Assembly (NCBI GenBank): GCA_947493955.1
Contig: CANLSQ010000001.1
Location: 496,001 to 560,000 of the forward strand
Reading direction: 5' to 3'
From: an uncultured Sphingomonadaceae bacterium
GTDB lineage: Bacteria; Pseudomonadota; Alphaproteobacteria; Sphingomonadales; Sphingomonadaceae
Length of the DNA: 64,000 nucleotides
Every line of letters starts with the position of its first letter. Within the stretch, counting starts at the first letter, position 1. A program made the position numbers and the translations under genes. The notes under the pieces were generated by a model. That model searched no databases. It saw nothing but the letters and a program-made list of their open reading frames with translations, and was not told the origin of the DNA. Shown in pieces: positions 52,882-60,435 of the stretch.

Positions 52882-54015
52882 ATGACCAACACCAACATCC
52901 CCGTGATTTCTGCCACTGGCCTCTTCACACCCACCGATAGCATCAGCAATGAAGAACTGGTGACGAGCTTCAACGCTTATGTCGATTTACATAATAGCGA
53001 AAATGCAGATGCCATTGCCGCTGGCGAAGTCGCCGAGTTGCAGCATAGCTCGGTAGAATTTATCGAAAAGGCATCGGGCATCAAATCGCGCTTCGTGCTT
53101 TCAAAAGATCCGATTCTTGACCCTGAAACGATGTGTCCGCGATTGCCCGAGCGGCCCGATGAGGAAATCTCCGTCCTTGCCGAAATTGGCGTCAAGGCGG
53201 CCGAGCAGGCGCTGAAACGGGCGGGGCGGAAAGCAGAGGATGTCGATGCCGTACTCTGTGCCTGTTCCAATCTGCAGCGCGCCTATCCTGCCATCGCAGT
53301 CGAGATTCAGGATGCGCTGGGCATTGGCGATGGTTTCGGATTCGACATGAATGTTGCCTGCTCTTCCGCAACATTCGGTATTCAGACCGCGGCAGACTAT
53401 ATCCGTTCCGGTAGCGCCAAATCGGTATTGGTGATCAACCCTGAAATCTGCTCCGGCCATTTGAACTGGCGGGACCGTGACAGCCACTTCATCTTTGGAG
53501 ATGTAGCGACAGCCATATTGGTGGAAGCAAAAGACATCGCACCAGCAGAACATTGGGAAATTGTCGGGACCAAGCTCAAGACGCAGTTTTCGAACAATAT
53601 CCGTAACAACTTTGGCTTCCTCAACCGGACCAGTCCGGAAACACGGGATGACGTGGATAAGCTATTTGTCCAGGAAGGGCGCAAGGTCTTCAAGGAAGTG
53701 GTGCCGATGGTCGCCCAGATGATTGTGGATCAAGCGGCGCGACTGGGAATCGAGAATACTGACCTTAGGCGCCTATGGTTGCATCAGGCCAATGCCGGGA
53801 TGAACCGGTTGATCGCTCAGCGTGTGCTTGGTCATGAAGCAAATGATGATGAAAGCCCAACCGTGCTGGATACCTATGCGAATACGTCTTCGGCTGGGTC
53901 AATCATCGCGTTTCACAAGCATAGCGCCGATCTGTCGGACGGAGACATTGGACTTATCTGCTCATTTGGCGCAGGATATTCGGCGGGAACGGTTTTCGTT
54001 AGAAAAGTCGCATAA
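52882..54015 (+). CDS. Beta-ketoacyl-ACP synthase III (FabH-like)
   Basis: A 377-residue thiolase-fold synthase. The catalytic Cys is in NVACSSATFG, the His in LWLHQANAGMN and the Asn in TYANTSSAGS, so the FabH triad is complete. It is about 50 residues longer than E. coli FabH, mostly in an N-terminal insertion (DLHNSENADAIAAGEVAELQ). It starts fatty-acid-type chains from acyl-CoA. Neighbours (GFA protein, two HSL hydrolases) suggest a lipid context. A frame extends upstream to 52843; the ATG 52882 is chosen. Confidence 0.9.
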   Translation: MTNTNIPVISATGLFTPTDSISNEELVTSFNAYVDLHNSENADAIAAGEVAELQHSSVEFIEKASGIKSRFVLSKDPILDPETMCPRLPERPDEEISVLAEIGVKAAEQALKRAGRKAEDVDAVLCACSNLQRAYPAIAVEIQDALGIGDGFGFDMNVACSSATFGIQTAADYIRSGSAKSVLVINPEICSGHLNWRDRDSHFIFGDVATAILVEAKDIAPAEHWEIVGTKLKTQFSNNIRNNFGFLNRTSPETRDDVDKLFVQEGRKVFKEVVPMVAQMIVDQAARLGIENTDLRRLWLHQANAGMNRLIAQRVLGHEANDDESPTVLDTYANTSSAGSIIAFHKHSADLSDGDIGLICSFGAGYSAGTVFVRKVA

Positions 54016-54029
54016 ACGGGGAGAATATT

Positions 54030-54434
54030 ATGACAATGACAGGACAATGCCTTTGCGGGTCAGTAAGCTATAGCGTTAGCGGAGAACCACAAATGACCGG
54101 TGTCTGTCATTGCAAAAACTGCCAGCGTCAGTCGGGTAGCGCCTATTCTGTATTATTTGGTGTAGCCAATGATCAGCTGAGCATTCAGGGCGATCTCACA
54201 ACTTATGAAGATAGTAGTGAAACGGGCAATGTTGTAGAACGACACTTCTGCGGCAAATGCGGTTCGCCGCTGCTGTCCACACTGCCAACGCAGCCTGGCA
54301 TGACCTTCGTCAAGGCGGGCACGTTGGACGATACCAGCCATCTCAATCCGCAAGTACATTTCTGGACCAAAAGTTCGCAGGACTGGGTGACCATTGACCC
54401 CAATGTGCCGCAAATTGAAGGCAATCCGGGTTAG
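54030..54434 (+). CDS. GFA-family zinc protein (second)
   Basis: A 134-residue GFA/DUF636-family protein. Zinc ligands: CLCGSVSYSV (CxC), VCHCKNCQRQSG (CxCxxC) and FCGKCGSPL (CxxC). GGGGAG lies 8 bases before the ATG. It is 14 bases after the FabH-like gene and 9 bases before the first HSL hydrolase, so it belongs to this run. It is not a close copy of the GFA gene at 45723. Confidence 0.88.
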   Translation: MTMTGQCLCGSVSYSVSGEPQMTGVCHCKNCQRQSGSAYSVLFGVANDQLSIQGDLTTYEDSSETGNVVERHFCGKCGSPLLSTLPTQPGMTFVKAGTLDDTSHLNPQVHFWTKSSQDWVTIDPNVPQIEGNPG

Positions 54435-54443
54435 GAACGGGCC

Positions 54444-55358
54444 ATGACCAGCATAAGAGCCCGGCTGCTCGCCAAAGCCCTTCCGCTCACCGGTTTAAAA
54501 GCGATTTTCTCGGACGAAGCGAAGCTGAAAGCGAGTATTCCGAAAGCCCGTGCGAAAAAGGTTGCCGCGCCCAGCAAGGCGTTGCACCGCAAGTTTAAGG
54601 TGACGGAATCTACGAAAGACGGGTATCCAATATTCACATTGGCCCCAAAGTCTGGGAGCCATCGTCGTATTTTATATATCCATGGCGGCGCTTATGTTCT
54701 GGATATCCAGCCTGGATACTGGACATTGCTGGCAGAGATGGTGCACCGGACCGACGCTACTGTTGTGGCACCGTGCTATCCCTTGACGCCGGAGCATGAC
54801 TGGAAAGAAAGCTATGACTGGATGATGCCAGTCTATGACGCGCTGGTCGAAGAGGTGGGCGCAGACAATATAACCATCATGGGTGACAGCGCAGGCGCCG
54901 GCTTTGCACTTGGTCTGACGCAGATGCTGCGGGACCAGGGAAAGGCAATGCCGCATAAAATGATTCTGCTGTCACCGTGGCTTGATGTCAGTATGACCGA
55001 TCCGATGCAGCCAGCACTGTCAAAGAAGGATCGCATATTGGGTATTGGTGGCCTTCGTGCAGCAGGCGAATGGTGGGCTGGAGAAAATGGAGCCGTTGAT
55101 ATACCGCCGGTTAGTCCTCTGTTTGGTGCTTTGGAAGGCCTTCCACCAATTGCAGTATTTACCGGTACATTTGATTTGCTTTGGCCCGACGCCAGAAAAT
55201 TGAAAGAGAAAGCGGAGGCGGCGGATATGCCGCTGGATTATTTCGAGTTTCCAGCAATGCAACATGTCTGGATGCTGTTTCCCATTCCGGAAGGCAAGAA
55301 AGCCCGCAAGCAGATTGCGGATTTCATCAATGCTGATCTTGAGGCTGATGCGGGGTGA
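54444..55358 (+). CDS. HSL-type alpha/beta hydrolase 1
   Basis: A 304-residue carboxylesterase of the hormone-sensitive-lipase (family IV) type. The oxyanion motif HGGA is in YIHGGAYVLDIQ, the nucleophile elbow in GDSAGAGFALGL (Ser about 149), the acid in GTFDLLWPDAR and His in MQHVWMLFP. It probably hydrolyses short-chain esters. AGGAACGGG precedes the ATG. It is paralogous to the next gene (HGGAY, CYPLTPEHDW against LYPLAPEHDW, GDSAGxG, MQHVWML), indicating a tandem duplication. Confidence 0.9.
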   Translation: MTSIRARLLAKALPLTGLKAIFSDEAKLKASIPKARAKKVAAPSKALHRKFKVTESTKDGYPIFTLAPKSGSHRRILYIHGGAYVLDIQPGYWTLLAEMVHRTDATVVAPCYPLTPEHDWKESYDWMMPVYDALVEEVGADNITIMGDSAGAGFALGLTQMLRDQGKAMPHKMILLSPWLDVSMTDPMQPALSKKDRILGIGGLRAAGEWWAGENGAVDIPPVSPLFGALEGLPPIAVFTGTFDLLWPDARKLKEKAEAADMPLDYFEFPAMQHVWMLFPIPEGKKARKQIADFINADLEADAG

Positions 55359-56260
55359 TCAGTAAGCGCGCTCGATTGATAAATTTTGTCCTACGCTTGC
55401 TAAAGGTGCAGCAGCGTTTGGCAGACTATGATACTGGCATGAAGTTTCTGGCGCGGGACAGGAAAAACGGTCCAGCCCGGCCCGGACGGTGGTTTAGAAA
55501 GCATGGGCACATTAGCCAATATCAGATTGATAATCATAAGATTTATGAGATAGAGCCCAAGGAAGATAAGAGCAAACATCATATCTTCTACCTGCACGGC
55601 GGCGCCTATGCCTTCAGTATCGTGTTCGTCCATTGGGCTATGATCAAAAAGCTGATGAGGGCGACCGGAGCGAGTGTGACCGTCCCTCTTTATCCGCTGG
55701 CACCGGAGCATGACTGGTCGCAAAGCTACCCTGTTGTTATGCGGGCCTACGATCGGGCAGTAGCCAAATATGGGGCGGAAAATATAACCGTAATGGGTGA
55801 CAGCGCCGGCGGCGGATATAGTCTCGGTCTGGCGCAGATGCTTCGTGATCAGGGTAAGCCAATGCCGGGTAAGATCATCCTGCTCTCACCCTGGCTGGAT
55901 GCAACTGTCAGCGATCCGTTGCAGCGAGAGCTGGAGCAGCGCGACGTGTTGCTCTCGATACAGGGCGCTCAGACCGCTGGTCAATTCTGGGCTGGTGAAG
56001 GTAAAGATCCGGCGGCTTTTCCGGTTAGTCCGCTTTTCGCGGCCATCGATAAATTGCCACCGCTTGCCATTTTCGCCGGTAGCCATGATCTGCTGTATGC
56101 CGATGCGCTAAGGCTGAAAGAGAAAGCGGATACACAAGGCTTTCCTGTCGCACTTCATGTGGGAGAAGAGATGCAGCATGTCTGGATGCTGTTACCGATT
56201 AGGGAAGCGAAATTCGCTCAAGCCCAGATTGTGGCATTCATAAAGGGTGCGCAGGCCTAG
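55355..56260 (+). CDS. HSL-type alpha/beta hydrolase 2 (tandem paralogue)
   Basis: A 301-residue family-IV esterase. HGGA is in YLHGGAYAFSIV, the nucleophile in GDSAGGGYSLGL, the acid in GSHDLLYADALR and His in MQHVWMLLP. It starts at a GTG that overlaps the stop of hydrolase 1 (GTGA). It is diverged from hydrolase 1 mainly in the cap region (first 70 residues), suggesting different substrates. Its stop shares CTAG with the convergent enoyl-CoA hydratase. Confidence 0.9.
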   Translation: MISKRARLINFVLRLLKVQQRLADYDTGMKFLARDRKNGPARPGRWFRKHGHISQYQIDNHKIYEIEPKEDKSKHHIFYLHGGAYAFSIVFVHWAMIKKLMRATGASVTVPLYPLAPEHDWSQSYPVVMRAYDRAVAKYGAENITVMGDSAGGGYSLGLAQMLRDQGKPMPGKIILLSPWLDATVSDPLQRELEQRDVLLSIQGAQTAGQFWAGEGKDPAAFPVSPLFAAIDKLPPLAIFAGSHDLLYADALRLKEKADTQGFPVALHVGEEMQHVWMLLPIREAKFAQAQIVAFIKGAQA

Positions 56261-57033
56261 CTTTTCAAAGCGCGACCACGCTCAATAACGGCAAGACGCC
56301 GCTGCTCGACTTCTTCGGCACTGACATGGTCATTATAAGCATCGGTGACCTGCTTTTCCAAAGCCATAGCGTCTTTGAAATTGCGGTCATAGCCATCGAA
56401 TATAAGTTTTTTGTAAGTCTTCAGAAAACCCGGCTCGATCGTTGCCATATCGGCGGCCAGTGCCCGTGCAGCAGGCATCAATTCATCTTGCGCATAGACA
56501 TGATTGATCAGGCCCCAACCGCAGGCTGTCTCGGCATCCAGAAACTGTCCGGTGAAGCTCAATTCACAGGCGCGGGACAAACCGACATGGCGCGACAGCT
56601 TTTGCGACAGGCCCCATCCAGGTATGATCCCGACCCGTGCATGGGTGTCGGCAAAACGGGCATGGGTCGATCCGATCCTTACATCGCAGGCAAGGGCCAG
56701 TTCAAAGCCGCCGGTGATAGCGACCCCATTAATCGCACCAATGACCGGTATATCGAGCTTCTCCAGCGCTCGGCAGGGATTGCTGGCCGGCTTCTGGTCG
56801 GTCGCAGCGCCAAGACCGGATGACCCCAGCTCTTTAAGGTCAAGACCAGCCGTAAAGGCCTTTTCTCCGGCACCGGTCACAATGACAGCGCGGATATTGC
56901 TATCTGCTCCAATATCTTCGCAGGCGTCAAAAAATTCGCCCCGCAAAGCGTGGGACAAGGCGTTCATGGCTTCCGGGCGGTTAAGCGTGATCGTGGCAAT
57001 GCCATCGGCTTTATCAAGCAGCACCAAAGCCAT
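56257..57033 (-). CDS. Enoyl-CoA hydratase/isomerase family protein
   Basis: A 258-residue crotonase-fold protein. The oxyanion-hole region VIVTGAGEKAFTAGLDLKEL and the helix VIGAINGVAITGGFELALACDVRIGS are standard; DTHARVGIIPGWGLSQ follows. The first catalytic Glu position (here DTHARVG with Arg/Val) lacks the usual E-x-x-x-G, and the second (QFLDAETACGWGLI) holds Glu: hydratase activity is plausible but not certain. Its ATG overlaps the SDR stop (TAATG). Confidence 0.88.
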   Translation of the reverse strand: MALVLLDKADGIATITLNRPEAMNALSHALRGEFFDACEDIGADSNIRAVIVTGAGEKAFTAGLDLKELGSSGLGAATDQKPASNPCRALEKLDIPVIGAINGVAITGGFELALACDVRIGSTHARFADTHARVGIIPGWGLSQKLSRHVGLSRACELSFTGQFLDAETACGWGLINHVYAQDELMPAARALAADMATIEPGFLKTYKKLIFDGYDRNFKDAMALEKQVTDAYNDHVSAEEVEQRRLAVIERGRALKS

Positions 57034-57857
57034 TAGTCATCGTCTCCGGCTTCATACTTTTCGGCAATTTGCGCACCTAGACCGGCGGTCATTTCAAACA
57101 GCTTTTCCGGATCACTTTGCCGCAATTGGGCCAGCATCAACTCGGGGCCTTCGGCAATGATCAGTTCCGGCACTTTATTGGTCACGGCTTCGAGTATCTG
57201 TCGGGCGCATTCGTCTGGCTCCATGCCATTGTCGATTACTGCGTCAGACTTGTCACGCTTCGAACCATCCTTGGTCAGGGCGTTGCGCGATACGTTCGTG
57301 CGGATGGAGCCGGGTAGAATGTTGGTGACATGTATATTATGCCGTGTCTCGGTTTCGGCACGCAGGGCATCCATATAGCCGATCAAGCCGTGCTTGGCGG
57401 CGCAATAAGCCGTGCGTAGCGGAACGCCAATCCGTCCGGCAACAGAACTGATCCCGACGACATGACCGCCGCCTGCACTAATCATGTGCGGTAGCAGCAA
57501 CTGCGTGAGCCATATCGGCGCCAGCAGATCGACGTTGACGATCTGATGATAAACATTGGGATCTGTATCTAGAGCCAAACTGCGTTGACTGATCCCGGCA
57601 TTGTTGACCAGCACATCAACGCGGCCTTTCCAATTCTGAGCTTCGGCGACCTTGGTAGGTAGAGCATCATAATCGGTCGTCTCAAAAGGAAGCAGTAGTG
57701 TGTCGGTCGAGATGTCCGCGGCAACGGATTCCAAAGCTTCCACCCTGCGACCGGAGAGGATGATATGCGCGCCTTGTGCCGCAAAAGCTTTCGCCAAGGC
57801 TTCACCAATTCCCGATGAAGCACCGGTGATCCAGACTATCTTGTCCGTAAAGTCCAT
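57033..57857 (-). CDS. Short-chain dehydrogenase (SDR)
   Basis: A 274-residue SDR. It has VWITGASSGIGEALAKAFAAQG (Rossmann turn), VLVNNAGISQRS, VGISSVAGRIG and the catalytic YCAAKHGLIGYMDAL. The ISGRRV cofactor stretch suggests NADP (Arg-Arg). It resembles DHRS7-like family members that reduce lipidic ketones. It lies 3 bases after the next gene upstream and is coupled to the enoyl-CoA hydratase. Confidence 0.9.
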   Translation of the reverse strand: MDFTDKIVWITGASSGIGEALAKAFAAQGAHIILSGRRVEALESVAADISTDTLLLPFETTDYDALPTKVAEAQNWKGRVDVLVNNAGISQRSLALDTDPNVYHQIVNVDLLAPIWLTQLLLPHMISAGGGHVVGISSVAGRIGVPLRTAYCAAKHGLIGYMDALRAETETRHNIHVTNILPGSIRTNVSRNALTKDGSKRDKSDAVIDNGMEPDECARQILEAVTNKVPELIIAEGPELMLAQLRQSDPEKLFEMTAGLGAQIAEKYEAGDDD

Positions 57858-57860
57858 TGC

Positions 57861-58259
57861 TTAATTCCCTTGTTTTTCGATCTGTTCGGCCGTCTTTGAC
57901 TGTCGCCATCCGGCATAGCAGAGTGCCAGCATGATGATATTACCTAAAGCGTCAATCAATCCCATGCGGGTGAACACCGGGTCGTGAAAGGTAAAATAAT
58001 AATTGAATCCGAAAAAGGGTAGTAACGCGATACCGTAAACCAGAAATGTTGTCGCGGTGAAGCGGGCGAAAGCTGCGAATAGCCCTGCAAGCAAAGCCTG
58101 CGCACCAAAACAGGCCATCATGAACGGCAATATCCGCCCGCCGCTGCGATACTCGGGCAGAAACACCGTGTCGATGACATGCTGCGGAAACAGGGCAGCC
58201 CATCCGCCGAGTATGAAGAACACCAGTGCGATAAAATATTGGATGCGCTGGGGTGTCAT
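57861..58259 (-). CDS. Four-helix membrane protein, unknown
   Basis: A 132-residue membrane protein, helices at about 6-24 (QYFIALVFFILGGWAALFP), 43-65, 70-90 and 103-120. DTVFLPEYRSGGRILPFMMACFGAQALLAGL is the most conserved-looking stretch. I recognise no family. It is 17 bases after the DUF3297 gene and 3 bases before the SDR, so it belongs to the same operon. Confidence 0.72.
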   Translation of the reverse strand: MTPQRIQYFIALVFFILGGWAALFPQHVIDTVFLPEYRSGGRILPFMMACFGAQALLAGLFAAFARFTATTFLVYGIALLPFFGFNYYFTFHDPVFTRMGLIDALGNIIMLALCYAGWRQSKTAEQIEKQGN

Positions 58260-58276
58260 TTGCTGGCTATGGGCTC

Positions 58277-58591
58277 CTAGGAGCCTTTCTTGATCATCGG
58301 CGCATCGTCACCAAGGTCTTCAAACCAGGCTTCGACTTCGCCATTAAGTTTGATTAGCAACGGATTGCCCTTGCGATCGACCGTCTTGCCAGCCTGAACC
58401 TTTACCCAGCCTTCGGACACGCAATATTCTTCGATATTATGTTTGCGAGCTCCGCGAAAATTGATGCCGATGCCACGTTCAAGAAGTTCGCCACCGTAAA
58501 ACTTGCTCCGCGGATTGATCGCGAGACGGTCTGGCGGTGTGTCCGTACCGGATTTGGCTTTTTCTTCCGGCTGGTCAGGCGTGTCGGTCAT
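58277..58591 (-). CDS. DUF3297 protein
   Basis: A 104-residue soluble protein. PPDRLAINPRSKFYGGELLERGIGINFRG and HNIEEYCVSEGWVKVQAGKTVDRKGNPL match the DUF3297 family (glutathione-peroxidase-region small protein of unknown function). It may head the run of four minus-strand genes. GGAG lies 12-13 bases before its ATG, directly after a terminator-like hairpin and T-run. Confidence 0.92.
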   Translation of the reverse strand: MTDTPDQPEEKAKSGTDTPPDRLAINPRSKFYGGELLERGIGINFRGARKHNIEEYCVSEGWVKVQAGKTVDRKGNPLLIKLNGEVEAWFEDLGDDAPMIKKGS

Positions 58592-58605
58592 GGTTCTGTA
58601 TCTCC

Positions 58606-58637
58606 AAAAAAAGGGTCGTGGCGCTTTGCCACAACCC
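58606..58637 (-). terminator. Terminator between DUF805 and DUF3297 genes
   Basis: Read on the minus strand, GGGTTGTGGC pairs with GCCACGACCC (one G-U) around AAAGC, followed by seven T. It lies 52 bases after the DUF805 stop and only 15 bases before the DUF3297 ATG, with the ribosome site GGAG immediately after the T-run. It is most simply the DUF805 terminator, but could attenuate DUF3297. Confidence 0.85.
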
Positions 58638-58688
58638 TATCGAAAATCAAGTTTTACAAGGTCTATCCCAAAGGGGCCCTAGTGATGG

Positions 58689-59108
58689 TCAGTTGAATAC
58701 ATCACCCACATTGTCGCTCATCTTCGGATCGTCGCCAAAGCGATTTTTGCCCTTGGTTCCGTCCAAGCACATGAACACGAGAACGATTAGACCGCCAACA
58801 TAGGGAATAAATCCCAAAAGTACGAACCAACCAGATTTGTCCTGATCATGAAAGCGGCGTACCTGCACCGCAAGCGAGGGGATGAAAATTGCGAGCGCGT
58901 AAAGGCCAAACAGAGCAATCATCAAAGTTCCGCCAGTGGACATGGAGCCAGCTGGATCTGGTGTGAAACTGCCCAAAACTCCTCCGATTATCGCTAGTGC
59001 AACAATGATGATTACCTGCAGAAGGGCAAACATCCAATATTCTTTGCGACGAGAGCGCCCGCTAAAATCCGCATAGCGTTTCAGCGGCATCAACATCCAT
59101 TCCATCAT
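58689..59108 (-). CDS. DUF805 membrane protein
   Basis: A 139-residue protein with about four helices. It opens MMEWMLMPLKRYADFSGRSRRKEYWMF, the DUF805 signature (Y-x-DFxGRxxRxEYW), and has VQVRRFHDQDKSGWFVLLGFIP and MCLDGTKGKNRFGDDP. Function is unknown, likely inner membrane. The ATG at 59108 (or 59105) follows AAGAGGGGAA; an ATG at 59123 is an alternative. Confidence 0.9.
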   Translation of the reverse strand: MMEWMLMPLKRYADFSGRSRRKEYWMFALLQVIIIVALAIIGGVLGSFTPDPAGSMSTGGTLMIALFGLYALAIFIPSLAVQVRRFHDQDKSGWFVLLGFIPYVGGLIVLVFMCLDGTKGKNRFGDDPKMSDNVGDVFN

Positions 59109-59269
59109 TATTCCCCTCTTCATTGGTAATATCAGAAGCCTAAGCGGCCCATGGTGAAAATCAAGCGCCTATTTCACTCAGTAAACCCATATGGCCATCG
59201 ATATCCTGCGGAAATACCGATAGCGGAGAAGAAACTAGCGTTCTGACGTCTGTGTAGATCCCTCCCTGA

Positions 59270-60238
59270 TCATAGAGGGTAGCAGGACAGATCATCTGCC
59301 ATGAGTACCGGCCCGCTATAGTCTTCTGAAATCGCCGCGTTGACCTGATCTTGGACCATTAAAGCGCGCTGCATATGATGGGTCAGCAGCAAGGTTTGTG
59401 CGTTCAGCGCTGCTGCGGTTTCCCCTATGGATTTCGGATCACGGTGCAAGCCGCGTGGCTGACCATCAGCCATGGTAATCGCATTGTGCATCACCAATAA
59501 ATCGGGTTTCGTGTCCGATAATATCGTGACAAAATCTTCGCTTAAGAAACTCTGGTCTCCAGAAAGGACAACAGTTTTATCCTTGACGCGAATGACATAA
59601 GCAAGCGCCGGTACATCAAGGTGATGAACCCCGATGGCATTAATTTTCAGGCCGTTCTCGTTCCAGATGGTTTGCAGTCCGGTTTTGCCGACATTAATGT
59701 CCTTGGTTGTCAAGCGGGGTAGGGCGTCATCGTCTTCCAGATAAGGATGCAGATAACGCAAAGCGCCATCTTCTTTGCCAATTAAAGAACTAAGATAGGC
59801 GCTAGTCGATGGAAACTGATCATTTCCTGCTGGCCCGGCGACCATGAGGTCTGCCGATCGTTTCGCAAAAGCGCCGTTGTTTAGTAAGGCCGGAAGACCG
59901 CTGGCATGATCACCATGTAAATGGGTGAGCAGGATTGCATCATGATCGTTAAAGTCGACCCCGGCCTCGCCATAACGCACAAAGGCGCCGCTGCCTGCAT
60001 CGATCAGCAATTTGGCTTTGCCATCCACCCACAAGATGTTGCTGGCTCCCGCACGGTGATCATCCGCTATCGGACCGCCGGAGCCGAGAACTTGCAAGGC
60101 TAGCGGATGGTCACGGCAATTGTCATCATCATCCGCAATTTTGGCGTTGGTAGCGGTGTCGGCCGAACAAGCTGTGAGCAATGCCGAAACCGTCAACAGG
60201 AAACCCAGGCGGTGAAGCTGTATTGAAAACACTGTCAT
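59270..60238 (-). CDS. Metallo-beta-lactamase-fold lipoprotein
   Basis: A 322-residue exported MBL-fold hydrolase, lipoprotein signal LLTVSALLTACSADT (Cys about 24). The zinc motif is ILLTHLHGDHASGLP (HxHxDH), with VLSGDQSFLSEDF (Asp) and LLTHHMQ (last His); GSGGPIADDHRAGASN and LIDAGSGAF open the fold. It resembles the RNase Z/arylsulfatase-like group. The substrate is unknown; being exported, tRNA processing is unlikely. Confidence 0.88.
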   Translation of the reverse strand: MTVFSIQLHRLGFLLTVSALLTACSADTATNAKIADDDDNCRDHPLALQVLGSGGPIADDHRAGASNILWVDGKAKLLIDAGSGAFVRYGEAGVDFNDHDAILLTHLHGDHASGLPALLNNGAFAKRSADLMVAGPAGNDQFPSTSAYLSSLIGKEDGALRYLHPYLEDDDALPRLTTKDINVGKTGLQTIWNENGLKINAIGVHHLDVPALAYVIRVKDKTVVLSGDQSFLSEDFVTILSDTKPDLLVMHNAITMADGQPRGLHRDPKSIGETAAALNAQTLLLTHHMQRALMVQDQVNAAISEDYSGPVLMADDLSCYPL

Positions 60239-60435
60239 GGATTGATACTGAGCTATCCCGGCCTGTCGTGCAATAGCTACCTATTGATCATATTCGGTCA
60301 ACGATGATGATTTTGTTTCAATCTGAGTGAGTAGTTTCTTTGACAATATAAAAATAACCAAGATGCTCAAAACTACCTTGAATCCTCAATATTTCATAGC
60401 TAGCGATACCATCTGTAAATTGGGGGCCGTTACTT

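Noticed and set aside
60339-60368. TTGACA box upstream of the PQQ-dehydrogenase-like gene
   Set aside because: The hexamer is perfect, but the sequence 17 bases downstream is not a -10 box, so a promoter is not supported.
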